Below, piece after piece: positions 34,228 to 43,328 of a stretch of 64,000 nt of DNA (position 1 is its first letter; every line of letters begins with the position of its first letter). A program made the position numbers and the translations under genes. Under the pieces are notes generated by a model that saw only the letters and a program-made list of their open reading frames with translations, ran no database searches and was not told the DNA's origin. Source of the DNA: Phytohabitans flavus (GTDB taxonomy: Bacteria > Actinomycetota > Actinomycetes > Mycobacteriales > Micromonosporaceae); assembly GCF_011764545.1 (NCBI RefSeq), contig NZ_AP022870.1, positions 8,314,001 through 8,378,000 of the forward strand, read 5' to 3'.

Positions 34228-34494
34228 GTGTCCGGCGACGTGATCGTCCGGATGTGGGAGGTACGCGGCGAAGCCGCGAAGTTGGCCGACCTGATCTCGT
34301 GGGTGTGCGACACGGCGGTACCGCGGATCGAGGTGGAGCCGCTCCACATCTCCAGCGAGGTGTTCTCCTCTACCGATAACCGCGTCGTGGTCATATCGAA
34401 GTGGCGTAGCTCCCCGATCCCGCTGCCCGACCCACCGAAGGAGCTGGTGGCCCGGGCACCGCACGTCTGGGACTTCACCCAGGTCGACCGCTAG
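34228..34494 (+). CDS. Small conserved-looking protein, possible ABM/dimeric ferredoxin-like fold
   Basis: 88 residues from GTG 34228 (VSGDVIVRMWEVRGEAAKLADLISWV). The alternation of strand and helix, with a central HISSEVFSSTDNRVVVISKW strand-turn-strand and an ending LVARAPHVWDFTQVDR, resembles small antibiotic-biosynthesis-monooxygenase-like or stress dimeric proteins. That likeness is weak and no function is claimed. It follows rimI by 57 nt on the same strand and converges on the VWA lipoprotein gene, leaving only 5 nt between stops. Confidence 0.65.
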   Translation: MSGDVIVRMWEVRGEAAKLADLISWVCDTAVPRIEVEPLHISSEVFSSTDNRVVVISKWRSSPIPLPDPPKELVARAPHVWDFTQVDR

Positions 34495-34499
34495 CGGCG

Positions 34500-36269
34500 C
34501 TAGGAGACGCGGCCGGCGAAGGCGAGGATGATCTGCTGGATCGCGCTCACGTCGTTGCGTTCGAGGAACGTGCGGCCGCCGGTGACCTTCGTGATCTGCT
34601 CAAGCGCCGTCGCGTCCGCCTTCGGCCCGACCGCTATGGCCAGGATGGGCAGCGGGCGGTCGGCGCGGGCTGACGCCTTCAGCTTGTCGAGTAGCTGCTC
34701 GAGCGACAGGCCGGACTCGTCCTCGTTCTTGCCGTCGGTCATCACCACGAGCATGTTCTGCGCGTTCGGCTTCCACGCCTTCTGCATCTGGTCGTAGGCC
34801 GCGCCGATCGTGTCGTAGAGGCCGGTGTCGCCAGCGGCGCGCAGGCCCTGCACCGCACCCGCGACCGCCTGCCGGCGGGGGACGCCGCCGAGGTTGCCGC
34901 CGGCCGGGCCGAGCGCGACGAGTTCCACATAGTCGGTGGTCGGAGTCAGGTCCGTGGCGAACGCCCACAAGCCGATGACCGTGCCGTTGTTGAGCAGCCC
35001 GGCACCGGCGATCGCGGCCTTTTGGATGAGCTGGAGGCGGGTCTGGTTCGTGCCGGGCACCGGGTCGTTCATCGAGCCGGACACGTCGAGCAGCAGGAGC
35101 GCGTTGTTGGAGCGCTGGAGCACGCCCCACACGCCGAGCATCTGGGTGAGCGCCTGTGCGCTGGCGGTGCGCTCGCGCCCGGTCACCGTAACCCGGAAGC
35201 CGCGGTCTGGATTGATCAGCCCGGTGTCGCGGGTGGCGTGGCCGGAGTCCCGGAAGCCAGCCGCCGCGTACGCTTGGCGGCTCTCCGGATTCTGTAGGTG
35301 GGCGAGCAGGGCCGCGGCCGCCTGCCGGCGCACGTCGTCGACCCAGGGGGCACGCAGCACGGCGAACGGGTAGTCCGCGTAGGCCGCGCCCTCCTTCGGG
35401 TAGATCGGCACGAGCGGCACCGTCGGCGACGCCTCCGCGTACTCGGCGAGCTCGCGTTCCAATACCGGGATCGCGGCCGGCAGCGTGGGGATGTCGTCGT
35501 TGCCCACGCCGGCGTACTCGCGCAGCAGCGCCGCCGGATCCTCGGCGCTGATGGTGGTGAGCTGCGAGGCGGAGAGCGCGATGTACAGCTCCTCGTTGGT
35601 CTGCTGCTGGTTGTTGTCCGGATCCATGATCGTCATCGCGGCGGCCAGGCCCGCGCCGGAGCGGGTCGGGTCGGCCATGCCCAGCCGCAGCGCGCCCCAC
35701 TCAGGGTGGCCGTAGTCGGTCCAGGTCTTGCCGCCCTGGAACGCGCCGACCAGCTCGGTCCACCCGAGCGCCCGCTCGGGCCAGCCGAGCGCCTCGGCCA
35801 TCGGCCGCTGCATGGCGATGACGGTCGGCGTGGTCGCCAGGCTCGGTGGTTTCTCCTGCGGCAGCACACTCGCCGCGTCCGGCCGTCCCGCGGCGAGCGA
35901 CAGCCAGGCGCTGAAGTCGGGCATCCAGACGTCGGGGCGGGGACCGTCGCGGGCCTCGTCCCAGCCCGGTCCGATCGAGGCGGCCACCGCGCTGGACGGC
36001 ATCGCCCGTACCGTGGCGGAAACACAGTGGGTGCCAACGGTTGGGCCGGCGTCGCTCCACTTGTCGGTGAGCTCGTTGACGAGGGGGTAGTGGTCTGGTG
36101 CGGCGACCACGCTGATCTCGACCGGCGCGCCCGTGCAGCCCTCCTCGTCACCGCCCAGCTGGAAGTAGCCCACTGTGCCGCCGCCGACGGCGAGCGCCAC
36201 AGCGCCCGCGGTCACTGCCATCCGGCCGCTGCGGCCTGCGCGCCGGTGCCGGAGCACGGATTCCGCCAT
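34500..36269 (-). CDS. Secreted or membrane-anchored protein with solute-binding domain fused to a VWA domain
   Basis: 589 residues. A basic N-terminus and one hydrophobic helix (about residues 17-38, AVTAGAVALAVGGGTVGYF) export it. Residues ~45-350 look like a type-2 solute-binding fold (VEISVVAAPDHYPLVNELTDKW, VWMPDFSAWLSLA, TPTVIAMQRPMAEALGW). From ~385 there is a von Willebrand A domain with an intact MIDAS, DVSGSMND starting at D395, and later MLVVMTDGKNEDESG. The family occurs in actinobacteria without a well-defined role; metal-dependent protein or envelope interaction is likely. Divergent from the kinase-like gene 182 nt away, and possibly functionally linked to it. Confidence 0.88.
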   Translation of the reverse strand: MAESVLRHRRAGRSGRMAVTAGAVALAVGGGTVGYFQLGGDEEGCTGAPVEISVVAAPDHYPLVNELTDKWSDAGPTVGTHCVSATVRAMPSSAVAASIGPGWDEARDGPRPDVWMPDFSAWLSLAAGRPDAASVLPQEKPPSLATTPTVIAMQRPMAEALGWPERALGWTELVGAFQGGKTWTDYGHPEWGALRLGMADPTRSGAGLAAAMTIMDPDNNQQQTNEELYIALSASQLTTISAEDPAALLREYAGVGNDDIPTLPAAIPVLERELAEYAEASPTVPLVPIYPKEGAAYADYPFAVLRAPWVDDVRRQAAAALLAHLQNPESRQAYAAAGFRDSGHATRDTGLINPDRGFRVTVTGRERTASAQALTQMLGVWGVLQRSNNALLLLDVSGSMNDPVPGTNQTRLQLIQKAAIAGAGLLNNGTVIGLWAFATDLTPTTDYVELVALGPAGGNLGGVPRRQAVAGAVQGLRAAGDTGLYDTIGAAYDQMQKAWKPNAQNMLVVMTDGKNEDESGLSLEQLLDKLKASARADRPLPILAIAVGPKADATALEQITKVTGGRTFLERNDVSAIQQIILAFAGRVS

Positions 36270-36451
36270 GACAGTTCACCCCCCACTCCGCGATGACCTC
36301 CAGCGAGGCGGTCGTCGCACTGCGTACCGATAGATGACTTATCGCCGTGTTGGTTGCACAGTGATACGAACATACGGTCCCGGGGGGTTGGGTTAGTGGC
36401 CATGACGGTCACGATCCTGCAGGCCAATGGTCATATTGGGGGGACGTGTAG

Positions 36452-37885
36452 GTGACTCGAACGGTAGGAGGCCGTTACCGGCTGTATGAGTTTCTGGCCG
36501 GTGGAGATACCGGCGAGGTATGGGAAGCGCTCGATCTCGGCACTGACCGTACCGTTGCCGTCAAACTGTTGTATCCCGACCTCGCCGCGGATCCGCGGCT
36601 GGTCGACAGGTTCGTGCGTGCCCAAGGTCAGCTCAAGATGCTGTGGCATCCGAGCATTGCCCGGCTGCTCGACATCGTGGCGGAAGAGGGGACGCTGGCC
36701 CTGGTGACGGAGCTGGCGCCGGGGGTGGACCTGGGTCGCCGGCTCGCGCGTGAGGGCCCGCTCGACGCCGGCAGCGCGTCCGCGGTGGGGGCCGCGGTGG
36801 CCGACGCGCTGAGCGCCGCGCACCAGCTGGGCGTCGTGCACGGCGACGTAAAGCCGTCCAATGTGGTGGTTCCGCCGCGCGGGGAGGGTCCGGCCCGCGT
36901 CACCGACTTCTCGGTGATGCTTCTGGTACGGGCTGGGCGCCGCTACCCAGAGCCCTTCGAACGGCGACGGTACCGGGCGCCGGAGGTGACCGAAGGCGCG
37001 ATCCCGGTGCCGCCCAGCGACGTGTACGCGCTCGGCGCGATGCTCGCCGAGATGCTGCCCGGCGACCCGCCGGCGCGGCTGCGGATGATCGCCGAGGAGT
37101 GCGTGCGCGCCGACCCGGGCTCGCGCCCGTCCGCCGCGGAGATTGGCCACGAGCTTGGCGCGCTGGCCGCGCGGCTGGAGTCGGCGCCGGTCGCGGTGGG
37201 ACCCGCGGGGCAGCTGGCCATCGATGCCACCCCGGTCCGGACCCGTCGCCGCCCGGGAGGAGGGCGTGGACCCGCCTGGCTTCTCGGGAGTCCGGCCCGC
37301 ATGGGGATCGTGTTCGGCCTGGTGCTCGCGCTGGTGCTCGGCGCGTTCGCCGTGACCCGCCCGTGGCAGCCGGCCAGCGACCAGGACGGCGAGGGCACCA
37401 GTACGCCCAGCGGCTCACCCGGTGGTGCCGCCTCGGCGGCCGGGACGGTCAAGCCGCCACAGATGCCGGCTGCCGCCAGCGCGCATACGCGGGAGGGCGG
37501 GGTCGAGTTCGTCCGGTACTGGTTCGCGCTGCTGAACTACGCGCAGGGTAGTGGTGACACCTCGCCGATGAAGGCGGCCGCCGGCCCGGGCTGCCGGGAG
37601 TGCGACCGGATGGTGGAGACGGTCGACGGCGCATACGGCGACGGTGGCTCGATGAGTGGTGGCGTGTACGTGGTCCGTAACGTCGCCACCAACGGACTCT
37701 TCACTCTCGACAGTCCGATCTTCGAGGCGACGCTCGACCGCAGCCCGCGCGCCACGCTCGACCGTACCGGCGTGGAGCGGGACAGCCTGCCCGGCCTGAC
37801 GGTCGCGAACTGCATGGTGAGCCTCGACTGGACCAGCGACCGCTGGCGGGTCGTGGGCGTACCCACGGCGGGCTGCGTGGGCTGA
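36452..37885 (+). CDS. Serine/threonine kinase-like membrane protein with extracytoplasmic DUF6318-like domain
   Basis: 477 residues, GTG 36452. The Pkn2-type kinase domain spans residues 7-235: glycine loop LAGGDTGEVW, ATP lysine K38 in VAVK, catalytic loop HGDVKPSN (130-137), and RAPEV at 175-179. The magnesium motif reads DFS (152-154) rather than DFG, and the alpha-C Glu position is occupied by Ala/Gln (RAQGQLKML), so activity is doubtful. One transmembrane helix lies at ~284-302, then a Ser/Thr/Pro linker. The outer domain (EFVRYWFALLNYAQGSGD, GCRECDRMVE) has paired Cys and resembles DUF6318. A sensor reading the cell envelope is the simplest idea. Confidence 0.88.
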   Translation: MTRTVGGRYRLYEFLAGGDTGEVWEALDLGTDRTVAVKLLYPDLAADPRLVDRFVRAQGQLKMLWHPSIARLLDIVAEEGTLALVTELAPGVDLGRRLAREGPLDAGSASAVGAAVADALSAAHQLGVVHGDVKPSNVVVPPRGEGPARVTDFSVMLLVRAGRRYPEPFERRRYRAPEVTEGAIPVPPSDVYALGAMLAEMLPGDPPARLRMIAEECVRADPGSRPSAAEIGHELGALAARLESAPVAVGPAGQLAIDATPVRTRRRPGGGRGPAWLLGSPARMGIVFGLVLALVLGAFAVTRPWQPASDQDGEGTSTPSGSPGGAASAAGTVKPPQMPAAASAHTREGGVEFVRYWFALLNYAQGSGDTSPMKAAAGPGCRECDRMVETVDGAYGDGGSMSGGVYVVRNVATNGLFTLDSPIFEATLDRSPRATLDRTGVERDSLPGLTVANCMVSLDWTSDRWRVVGVPTAGCVG

Positions 37886-37952
37886 GGAGGGGCCGCGAGC
37901 AGCGAAAATCGGTGGCGTTGTGGAGAGTTGATCTCGTAGCGTCACCGTTACT

Positions 37953-39661
37953 ATGCGTTCCTTACCGGTCGACGATCCCGGCACGCCCGATCACCGGTCA
38001 CCCACCCGATTCCTGTGGTGGCTGGCCGTGCGTGCGTGGCCGTCAATGCTCGGCGGCATCTGCTGGGGCGTCGTGTGGATGGTCAGCCAGGCCCTGATGC
38101 CAGCGGTGATCGGCAAGGCGGTCGACGCCGGCCTGGCCGACCGCGACCGTGGCGCGCTGCTGACCTGGGGCGCCGTCCTACTCGGACTCGGCCTTGTCCA
38201 GGCGGCATCCGGCATCATCCGGCACCGGTTCGCGACGTTCAACTGGCTCACGGCGGCGTACCGGACCATCCAGATCACCATCGCGCAGGCCAACCGCCTC
38301 GGCGCCACGTTGCCGAAGCGACTGGCCACGGGCGAGGTGGTCAGCATCGGTACCGCGGACATCAACCACATCGGCAGCGCGCTCGACGTGGTGGCGCGCG
38401 GCTCCGGCGCGGTGGTCGCGATCATCACGATCGCCGCGATCCTCTTCGGCGCGTCGGTGCCGCTCGGCCTCGTGGTCATCCTCGGCGTGCCGCTGCTGAT
38501 GGCGCTCGTGGGCGGGCTGATCCGGCCGCTGCACCGCCGCCAGCAGGCATACCGCGAGCAGCAGGGCAAGCTCACCAGCCGGGCCGGCGACATCGTCACC
38601 GGGCTGCGGGTGCTGCGCGGCGTGGGCGGCGAGGCGACCTTCGCGGCGCGCTACCGCGCCGAGTCCCAGTCGCTGCGGTCCGCCGGGGTACGGGTGGCGC
38701 GGGTCGAGTCGATGCTGGAGGCGGCCCAGGTGCTCGTGCCGGGCGCCTTCGTGGTACTGGTCGTGTGGCTGGGCGCCCGGTTCGCGCTGCGCGGTGAGAT
38801 CACGCCTGGCCAGCTTGTGGCCTTCTACGGGTACGCGTCGTTCCTGATCGCTCCACTTCGGACGATCACGGAGGCGATCGACAAGCTGATTCGCGGGCAC
38901 GTGGCCGCGCGGCGGGTGGTGGCGATGCTGGCGCTGCGGCGCGACCTGGCCGAGCCGGCCCAGCCTGCGACGCTGCCCGACGGCCAGGGCGACCTTGTCG
39001 ACGCGGAGTCCGGCGTCGTGATCCGTCCCGGCCGGCTCACCGCGATCGCCGCGCACACGCCCGAGGACGCGGCCGCCATCGCTGACCGCCTCGGGCGGTA
39101 CGTGGACGGCGAGGCGACGCTCTCCGGCGTACCCCTGCGGGACCTGTCGCTGGCGACGGTGCGGAAGCGGATCCTGGTGGCCGACAACGACGACCGTCTC
39201 TTCTCCGGCCCGCTGCGGGAGGAGCTCGCGGGCCTGGGCGGCGAGGTCGACGACACGCGGATCGCCGCAGCGCTGGCGGCCGCGAGCGCGACCGACGTCG
39301 TCGACGCCCTGCCCGACGGGCTGGACACGGTGGTGGCCGAGCGCGGCCGCGAGTTCTCCGGTGGTCAGCAGCAGCGGCTGCGGCTGGTCCGGGCGCTGCT
39401 GGCCGACCCGCAGGTGCTCGTGCTCGTCGAGCCGACGAGCGCGGTGGACGCGCACACCGAGGCGCGGATCGCCGCGCGGTTGGGTGCGGCGCGGGCCGGG
39501 CGGGCCACGGTGGTCTGCACGACGAGCCCGCTGATGCTCGACCGCGCCGACCACGTGGTGTTCGTCGAGGACGGGAAGGTGGCCGCCGAGGGCAGCCACG
39601 CCGAACTGCTGGAGACCGAGCCGCGGTACGCCGCGGTGGTGACCCGAGGGAGGACTCGTGA
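37953..39661 (+). CDS. Heterodimeric ABC exporter half-transporter with degenerate Walker A/B; frame broken near the 3' end
   Basis: About 569 residues: six transmembrane segments (~20-300), then a nucleotide-binding domain. The Walker A region is lost (TAIAAHTPEDAAAIAD in place of GxxGxGKS), and Walker B reads VLVLVEPTSAVD with its Asp replaced. The signature FSGGQQQR is intact. One extra G in GGG 39648-39650 gives the end VVTRGEDS and a TGA at 39659-39661 overlapping the partner's GTG; otherwise the frame runs to 40028 through the partner gene as Arg-rich nonsense. With the next protein it forms an asymmetric exporter of unknown cargo. Confidence 0.9.
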
Positions 39662-41397
39662 GTACAGCGTTGCCGATCGCGGACGCGCGGCAGGTGCGGC
39701 GGTACGCCCGCGCGCTGATGCGCCGGCACCCCGCCGCGCTGGCCGGCGCGATCGGCCTGCACGTGCTCGCCGCGGTCGCCGGTCTGGCCGCGCCGCGCCT
39801 CATCGGCGACCTTGTCGAGGCGATCGAGCGCGGCACCACGACCGTCACCGTCGACCGGATCGCGCTGGTCATCGCTGGTTTCGTGGTGGTGCAGGCGGTG
39901 ATCACGCGGTTCGCGCACATCGCCTCCGCGCGGCTGGGCGAGCGGGTGCTGGCCGAGCTGCGGGAGGACTTCGTCGACCGGATTCTCGCCATCCCACTGT
40001 CCACGGTGGAGCGTGCGGGCACCGGTGACCTGGTGACCCGCACCTCGCGTGACGTCGCGGCGCTGTCCCAGTCGGTGCGCTTCGCGGTACCGGAGACGCT
40101 GATCGCGCTGGCGACCGGCGCGTTCGCGATCGGCGCGCTGTTGCTCGTCGACCCGCTGCTGGGCCTGCCTTGCCTGGTCGCGGTGCCGGCCCTGTGGGTG
40201 GGTACGCGGTGGTACCTGCGCTACGCGCCCGACGGCTACCTGCGGGAGAACGCGGCGTACTCGGACATCACCGACGGGATCACCGAGACCGTGGAGGGCT
40301 CGCGCACGACCGAGGCGCTGCGCCGGCAGGACCGTCGGCGGCGGCGCACGAACGAGGACATCCGCCGGCAGTACGCGGCCGAGCGGTACACGCTTCGGCT
40401 GCGCACGGTCTGGTGGCCGTTGACCGAGGTGTCGTACGTGGTGCCGGTCGTCGCCACGCTCGTCGTGGGCGGCTGGTTCTACCTGGAGGGGTGGGTATCG
40501 CTCGGCGAGGTGACCGCCGCCACGCTGTACGTGCAGCTGCTCGTCGACCCGCTCGACCGCTTCCTCTCCTGGCTGGACGAGCTCCAGGTCGGCGGCGCCT
40601 CGCTGGCCCGCATCCTGGGCGTCTCCGAGGTGCCGGAGGACCGCACAGCGTCGGGCGTGCGGCCCGAGGGCGAGGACGTCGAAGCGCGCGACGTCCGATA
40701 CTCCTATGTGGTGGGACGGGACGTGCTGCACGGTGTCTCGCTCGCGGTGGCGCCGGGGGAGCGGCTGGCCATGGTGGGACCGTCCGGCGCGGGCAAGTCG
40801 ACGCTCGGTCGGCTGCTGGCTGGCATCCACGGCCCGCGCACCGGCTCGGTGACGGTGGGCGGCGCGCCGCTTGTCGAGCTGCCGCTGGACGAGTTGCGTT
40901 CGCACGTCGCGCTGGTCACCCAGGAGCACCACGTCTTCATCGGTACGCTCCGCGAGAACCTGGTGCTGGCCCGCCCGTCGGCCACCGACGAGGAGGTACG
41001 CGCCGCGCTGGCCGCGGTCGACGCGCTGGAGTGGGCCGGCACCCTGCCCGACGGACTGGCGACGGTCGTGGGGGCAGGTGGGCACCCGCTCTCGCCCGCG
41101 CAGGCGCAGCAGCTGGCGCTCGCGCGGCTCGTCCTGGCCGACCCGCACACGCTCGTACTCGACGAGGCGACCTCCCTCATCGACCCGCGCGCGGCCCGCA
41201 ACCTGGAGCGCTCGCTCGCCGCGGTGCTGGCGGGGCGCACGGTCATCGCGATCGCGCACCGGCTCTTCTCCGCCCATGACGCCGACCGGGTGGCCGTGGT
41301 CGAGGACGGACGGATCACCGAGCTCGGCTCGCACGCCGAGCTGGTCGCGGCCGGTGGCTCGTACGCGGCGCTGTGGCGGAGCTGGCACGGGTCATAG
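39658..41397 (+). CDS. Heterodimeric ABC exporter half-transporter with intact Walker motifs
   Basis: 579 residues, GTG 39658. Transmembrane domain ~25-320, then an ATPase with Walker A GPSGAGKST, Walker B TLVLDEATSLID and switch His in AIAHRLFSAHD. Its signature is degenerate (LSPAQAQQLALARL instead of LSGGQ). The defects complement those of the partner: this Walker A pairs with the partner's good signature to form one working site, while the other site is dead. That is the layout of asymmetric exporters such as TM287/288. Followed within 45 nt by a HTH regulator and an MFS pump. Confidence 0.93.
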   Translation: MSTALPIADARQVRRYARALMRRHPAALAGAIGLHVLAAVAGLAAPRLIGDLVEAIERGTTTVTVDRIALVIAGFVVVQAVITRFAHIASARLGERVLAELREDFVDRILAIPLSTVERAGTGDLVTRTSRDVAALSQSVRFAVPETLIALATGAFAIGALLLVDPLLGLPCLVAVPALWVGTRWYLRYAPDGYLRENAAYSDITDGITETVEGSRTTEALRRQDRRRRRTNEDIRRQYAAERYTLRLRTVWWPLTEVSYVVPVVATLVVGGWFYLEGWVSLGEVTAATLYVQLLVDPLDRFLSWLDELQVGGASLARILGVSEVPEDRTASGVRPEGEDVEARDVRYSYVVGRDVLHGVSLAVAPGERLAMVGPSGAGKSTLGRLLAGIHGPRTGSVTVGGAPLVELPLDELRSHVALVTQEHHVFIGTLRENLVLARPSATDEEVRAALAAVDALEWAGTLPDGLATVVGAGGHPLSPAQAQQLALARLVLADPHTLVLDEATSLIDPRAARNLERSLAAVLAGRTVIAIAHRLFSAHDADRVAVVEDGRITELGSHAELVAAGGSYAALWRSWHGS

Positions 41398-41405
41398 AAG
41401 ACCGT

Positions 41406-41442
41406 CTTGCAAAGGAGTCTTTGCAAGACTAGGTTTGCAAAC
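41406..41442 (+). promoter_or_regulatory. Operator array before the HTH regulator gene
   Basis: Perfect inverted repeat CTTGCAAAG-GAGT-CTTTGCAAG (41406-41427), plus a second perfect palindrome GTTTGCAAAC (41433-41442) that touches the ATG at 41443. All half-sites share TTGCAAA. Strong candidate for the binding site of the regulator encoded immediately downstream; occupancy would also block translation initiation or a short-leader transcript. Confidence 0.8.
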
Positions 41443-42018
41443 ATGTCTAGGGAAGATCGGGTCCGGCTCGATCCGACGTCGCTGCGCGGGGTGGCGCATC
41501 CGCTGCGGGTGCGCATCCTCGGGCTGCTGCGGCAGGACGGGCCGGCCACCTCCACCACGCTCGCCGAGCGTCTGGGCCTTTCCACCGGCGCGACCAGCTA
41601 CCACCTGCGGCAGCTCGCGGCGTATGGGTTCGTGGTCGAGGAGACCGGCCGCGGGGTGGGTCGGGAGCGCTGGTGGCGGGCCGCCCACAAGGGCACGGTG
41701 CTCGACCAGGAGACGGTCAAGCAGGCGCCGGGCGACGCGGAGACCTACATGCGGGCGGTGGCCGCCACCTACGCCGACACCATGGAGCGATGGCTCGGTG
41801 AGACGCAGGTGCTGCCGGAGGAGTGGCGTCCCGGCAGCACGCTCAGCAGCACGACGCTCCGGCTGACGCCGGACGAGGCGGGGCGGCTGCGTGAGGAGCT
41901 GCTCGCCGTGGTCGAGCGCTACCGCGAGCACTCCGAGCCGGATCCGCCGGAGGGCACCGAGATCGTCCAGTTCCAGGTGCAGCTGATGCCCTTCGTAAGG
42001 CCGCTGGACAACGGATGA
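41443..42018 (+). CDS. ArsR-type winged-helix transcriptional regulator
   Basis: 191 residues, ATG 41443. N-terminal winged helix: PTSLRGVAHPLRVRILGLLRQDGPATSTTLAERLGLSTGATSYHLRQLAAYGFVVEE, with the recognition helix STGATSYHLRQL. The C-terminal half (TYMRAVAATYADTMERWLGET and a long helix ending VVERYREH) is a dimerisation or ligand part seen in actinobacterial HTH proteins paired with transporters. No ArsR metal-binding Cys pair is present, so a hydrophobic ligand or drug is more likely. Overlaps the MFS gene by 4 nt and is preceded by its own operator. Confidence 0.9.
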   Translation: MSREDRVRLDPTSLRGVAHPLRVRILGLLRQDGPATSTTLAERLGLSTGATSYHLRQLAAYGFVVEETGRGVGRERWWRAAHKGTVLDQETVKQAPGDAETYMRAVAATYADTMERWLGETQVLPEEWRPGSTLSSTTLRLTPDEAGRLREELLAVVERYREHSEPDPPEGTEIVQFQVQLMPFVRPLDNG

Positions 42019-43328
42019 AACGGGGTTTCGCCGGCCTGCTCGCCGCCGAGGGAGTCTCCTTCATCGGCACCCGGATGTCGTTCGTGGCGCTGCCCTGGTT
42101 CGTGCTCGTCACGTCGGGCAGCGCGGCCCGCACCGGCATCGTGGCATTCGCCGAGATGCTGCCGTACGTGCTGGTCTGCGCGTTCGGCGGCCCGCTGCTC
42201 GACCGCCTCGGCCACCGGCGGGTGAGCGTGCTCGGCGACCTCGGCAGCGCGGTGGCGGTGGCGGCGATCCCCCTCCTGCACCACGGCCCTGGGCTGAGCT
42301 ACGGCGGGCTTGTCGCGATCGTGACGCTGCTCGGCACGCTGCGCGGCTTCGGCGACTCGGCCAAGCGCGTGCTGCTGCCCCGGACCATCGCCACGGCCGG
42401 CATCAACGTGACCCGCGCGACGAGCCTCCACGATGGCCTGTTCCGCCTCTCCACGCTCCTCGGCCCGCCGGCGGCCGGCCTGCTGGTCACCGCCTTCGAC
42501 GCGACGGTGGTGCTGCTGATCGACGCCGCCTCGTTCGGAGTCGCCGCGGTCCTGATCGCCGTCCTGGTGCCGGGCGCCGAGGCGGAGCGGCGGCACGAGC
42601 CGTACCTGCGGGCGCTGCGAGCCGGCTGGCAGTTCATCGGTCGAGACCGGCTGCTCCTCGGCCTGGCCGTCATGATCTTCGTGACCAACCTGATCGACCA
42701 GTCGTACTCCGCGGTGCTCGCGCCGGTCTGGGCTCGTGACGTGGCCGGCTCCGCTACCGCGCTCGGGCTGCTCTTCGGCCTCTTCGGCGTCGGCGCGGTG
42801 GCCGGCAGCCTGGTCTTCGCGGTGGTGGCGCCGCGCCTGCCGCGGTACGGCACGTTCGTGATCGGCATGCTGATCGGCGGCGCGCCCCGCTTCGTCGCGC
42901 TCGCGCTGGGCGGCGACACGTGGGTGGTCTACGCGGTCGTGCTCCTCGCCGGCTTCTCGATCGCCGGCGTCAACCCGGTGCTCAGCGCGATGCAGTACGA
43001 GCGGGTGCCCGAGGCGATGCGCGCCCGGGTGCTGGGCATCACGCTGGCCATCGCCTGGGGTGGCATCCCGCTCGGCGCGCTGCTCGGCGGCTGGTCGGTG
43101 GAGTGGCTCGGGCTGACCGTGTCGTTGCTGCTCTTCGGCGCGCTCTACCTCGCGGTGACGCTGGCGCCGTTGGCACTTCCGGAGTGGCGGGAGATGGACC
43201 GCTCAGCGGGTCAGCCCCATGAAGACCAGCAGCAGGACGAGCGCGGCAGCGGCGATGGCGAAGATGACGAGCAGGTCCCGGCGGCCGGTGTCCGGAGCGG
43301 CCGGGGTGGTGACGGGCTCGGCGGGTAG
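42015..43328 (+). CDS. MFS efflux transporter; C-terminal end uncertain
   Basis: Up to 437 residues with about twelve hydrophobic segments in the first 395. It shows the MFS loop GGPLLDRLGHRRVSVLGDL and a second-half VVAPRLPRYG. Likely a drug or small-molecule exporter controlled by the HTH protein with which it overlaps by 4 nt. The natural family end is near LPEWREMD (about 43198). The remaining ~40 residues are hydrophilic and lie antisense to the DUF1707 gene. A one-base G omission at ATGGACC would instead end the protein at TGA 43220-43222. Treat the tail with caution. Confidence 0.88.
   Translation: MKRGFAGLLAAEGVSFIGTRMSFVALPWFVLVTSGSAARTGIVAFAEMLPYVLVCAFGGPLLDRLGHRRVSVLGDLGSAVAVAAIPLLHHGPGLSYGGLVAIVTLLGTLRGFGDSAKRVLLPRTIATAGINVTRATSLHDGLFRLSTLLGPPAAGLLVTAFDATVVLLIDAASFGVAAVLIAVLVPGAEAERRHEPYLRALRAGWQFIGRDRLLLGLAVMIFVTNLIDQSYSAVLAPVWARDVAGSATALGLLFGLFGVGAVAGSLVFAVVAPRLPRYGTFVIGMLIGGAPRFVALALGGDTWVVYAVVLLAGFSIAGVNPVLSAMQYERVPEAMRARVLGITLAIAWGGIPLGALLGGWSVEWLGLTVSLLLFGALYLAVTLAPLALPEWREMDRSAGQPHEDQQQDERGSGDGEDDEQVPAAGVRSGRGGDGLGG

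Noticed and set aside
39662..40028. Apparent C-terminal extension of the first ABC half-transporter
   Set aside because: Wrong-frame reading of the partner gene caused by a missing G at 39648-39650.
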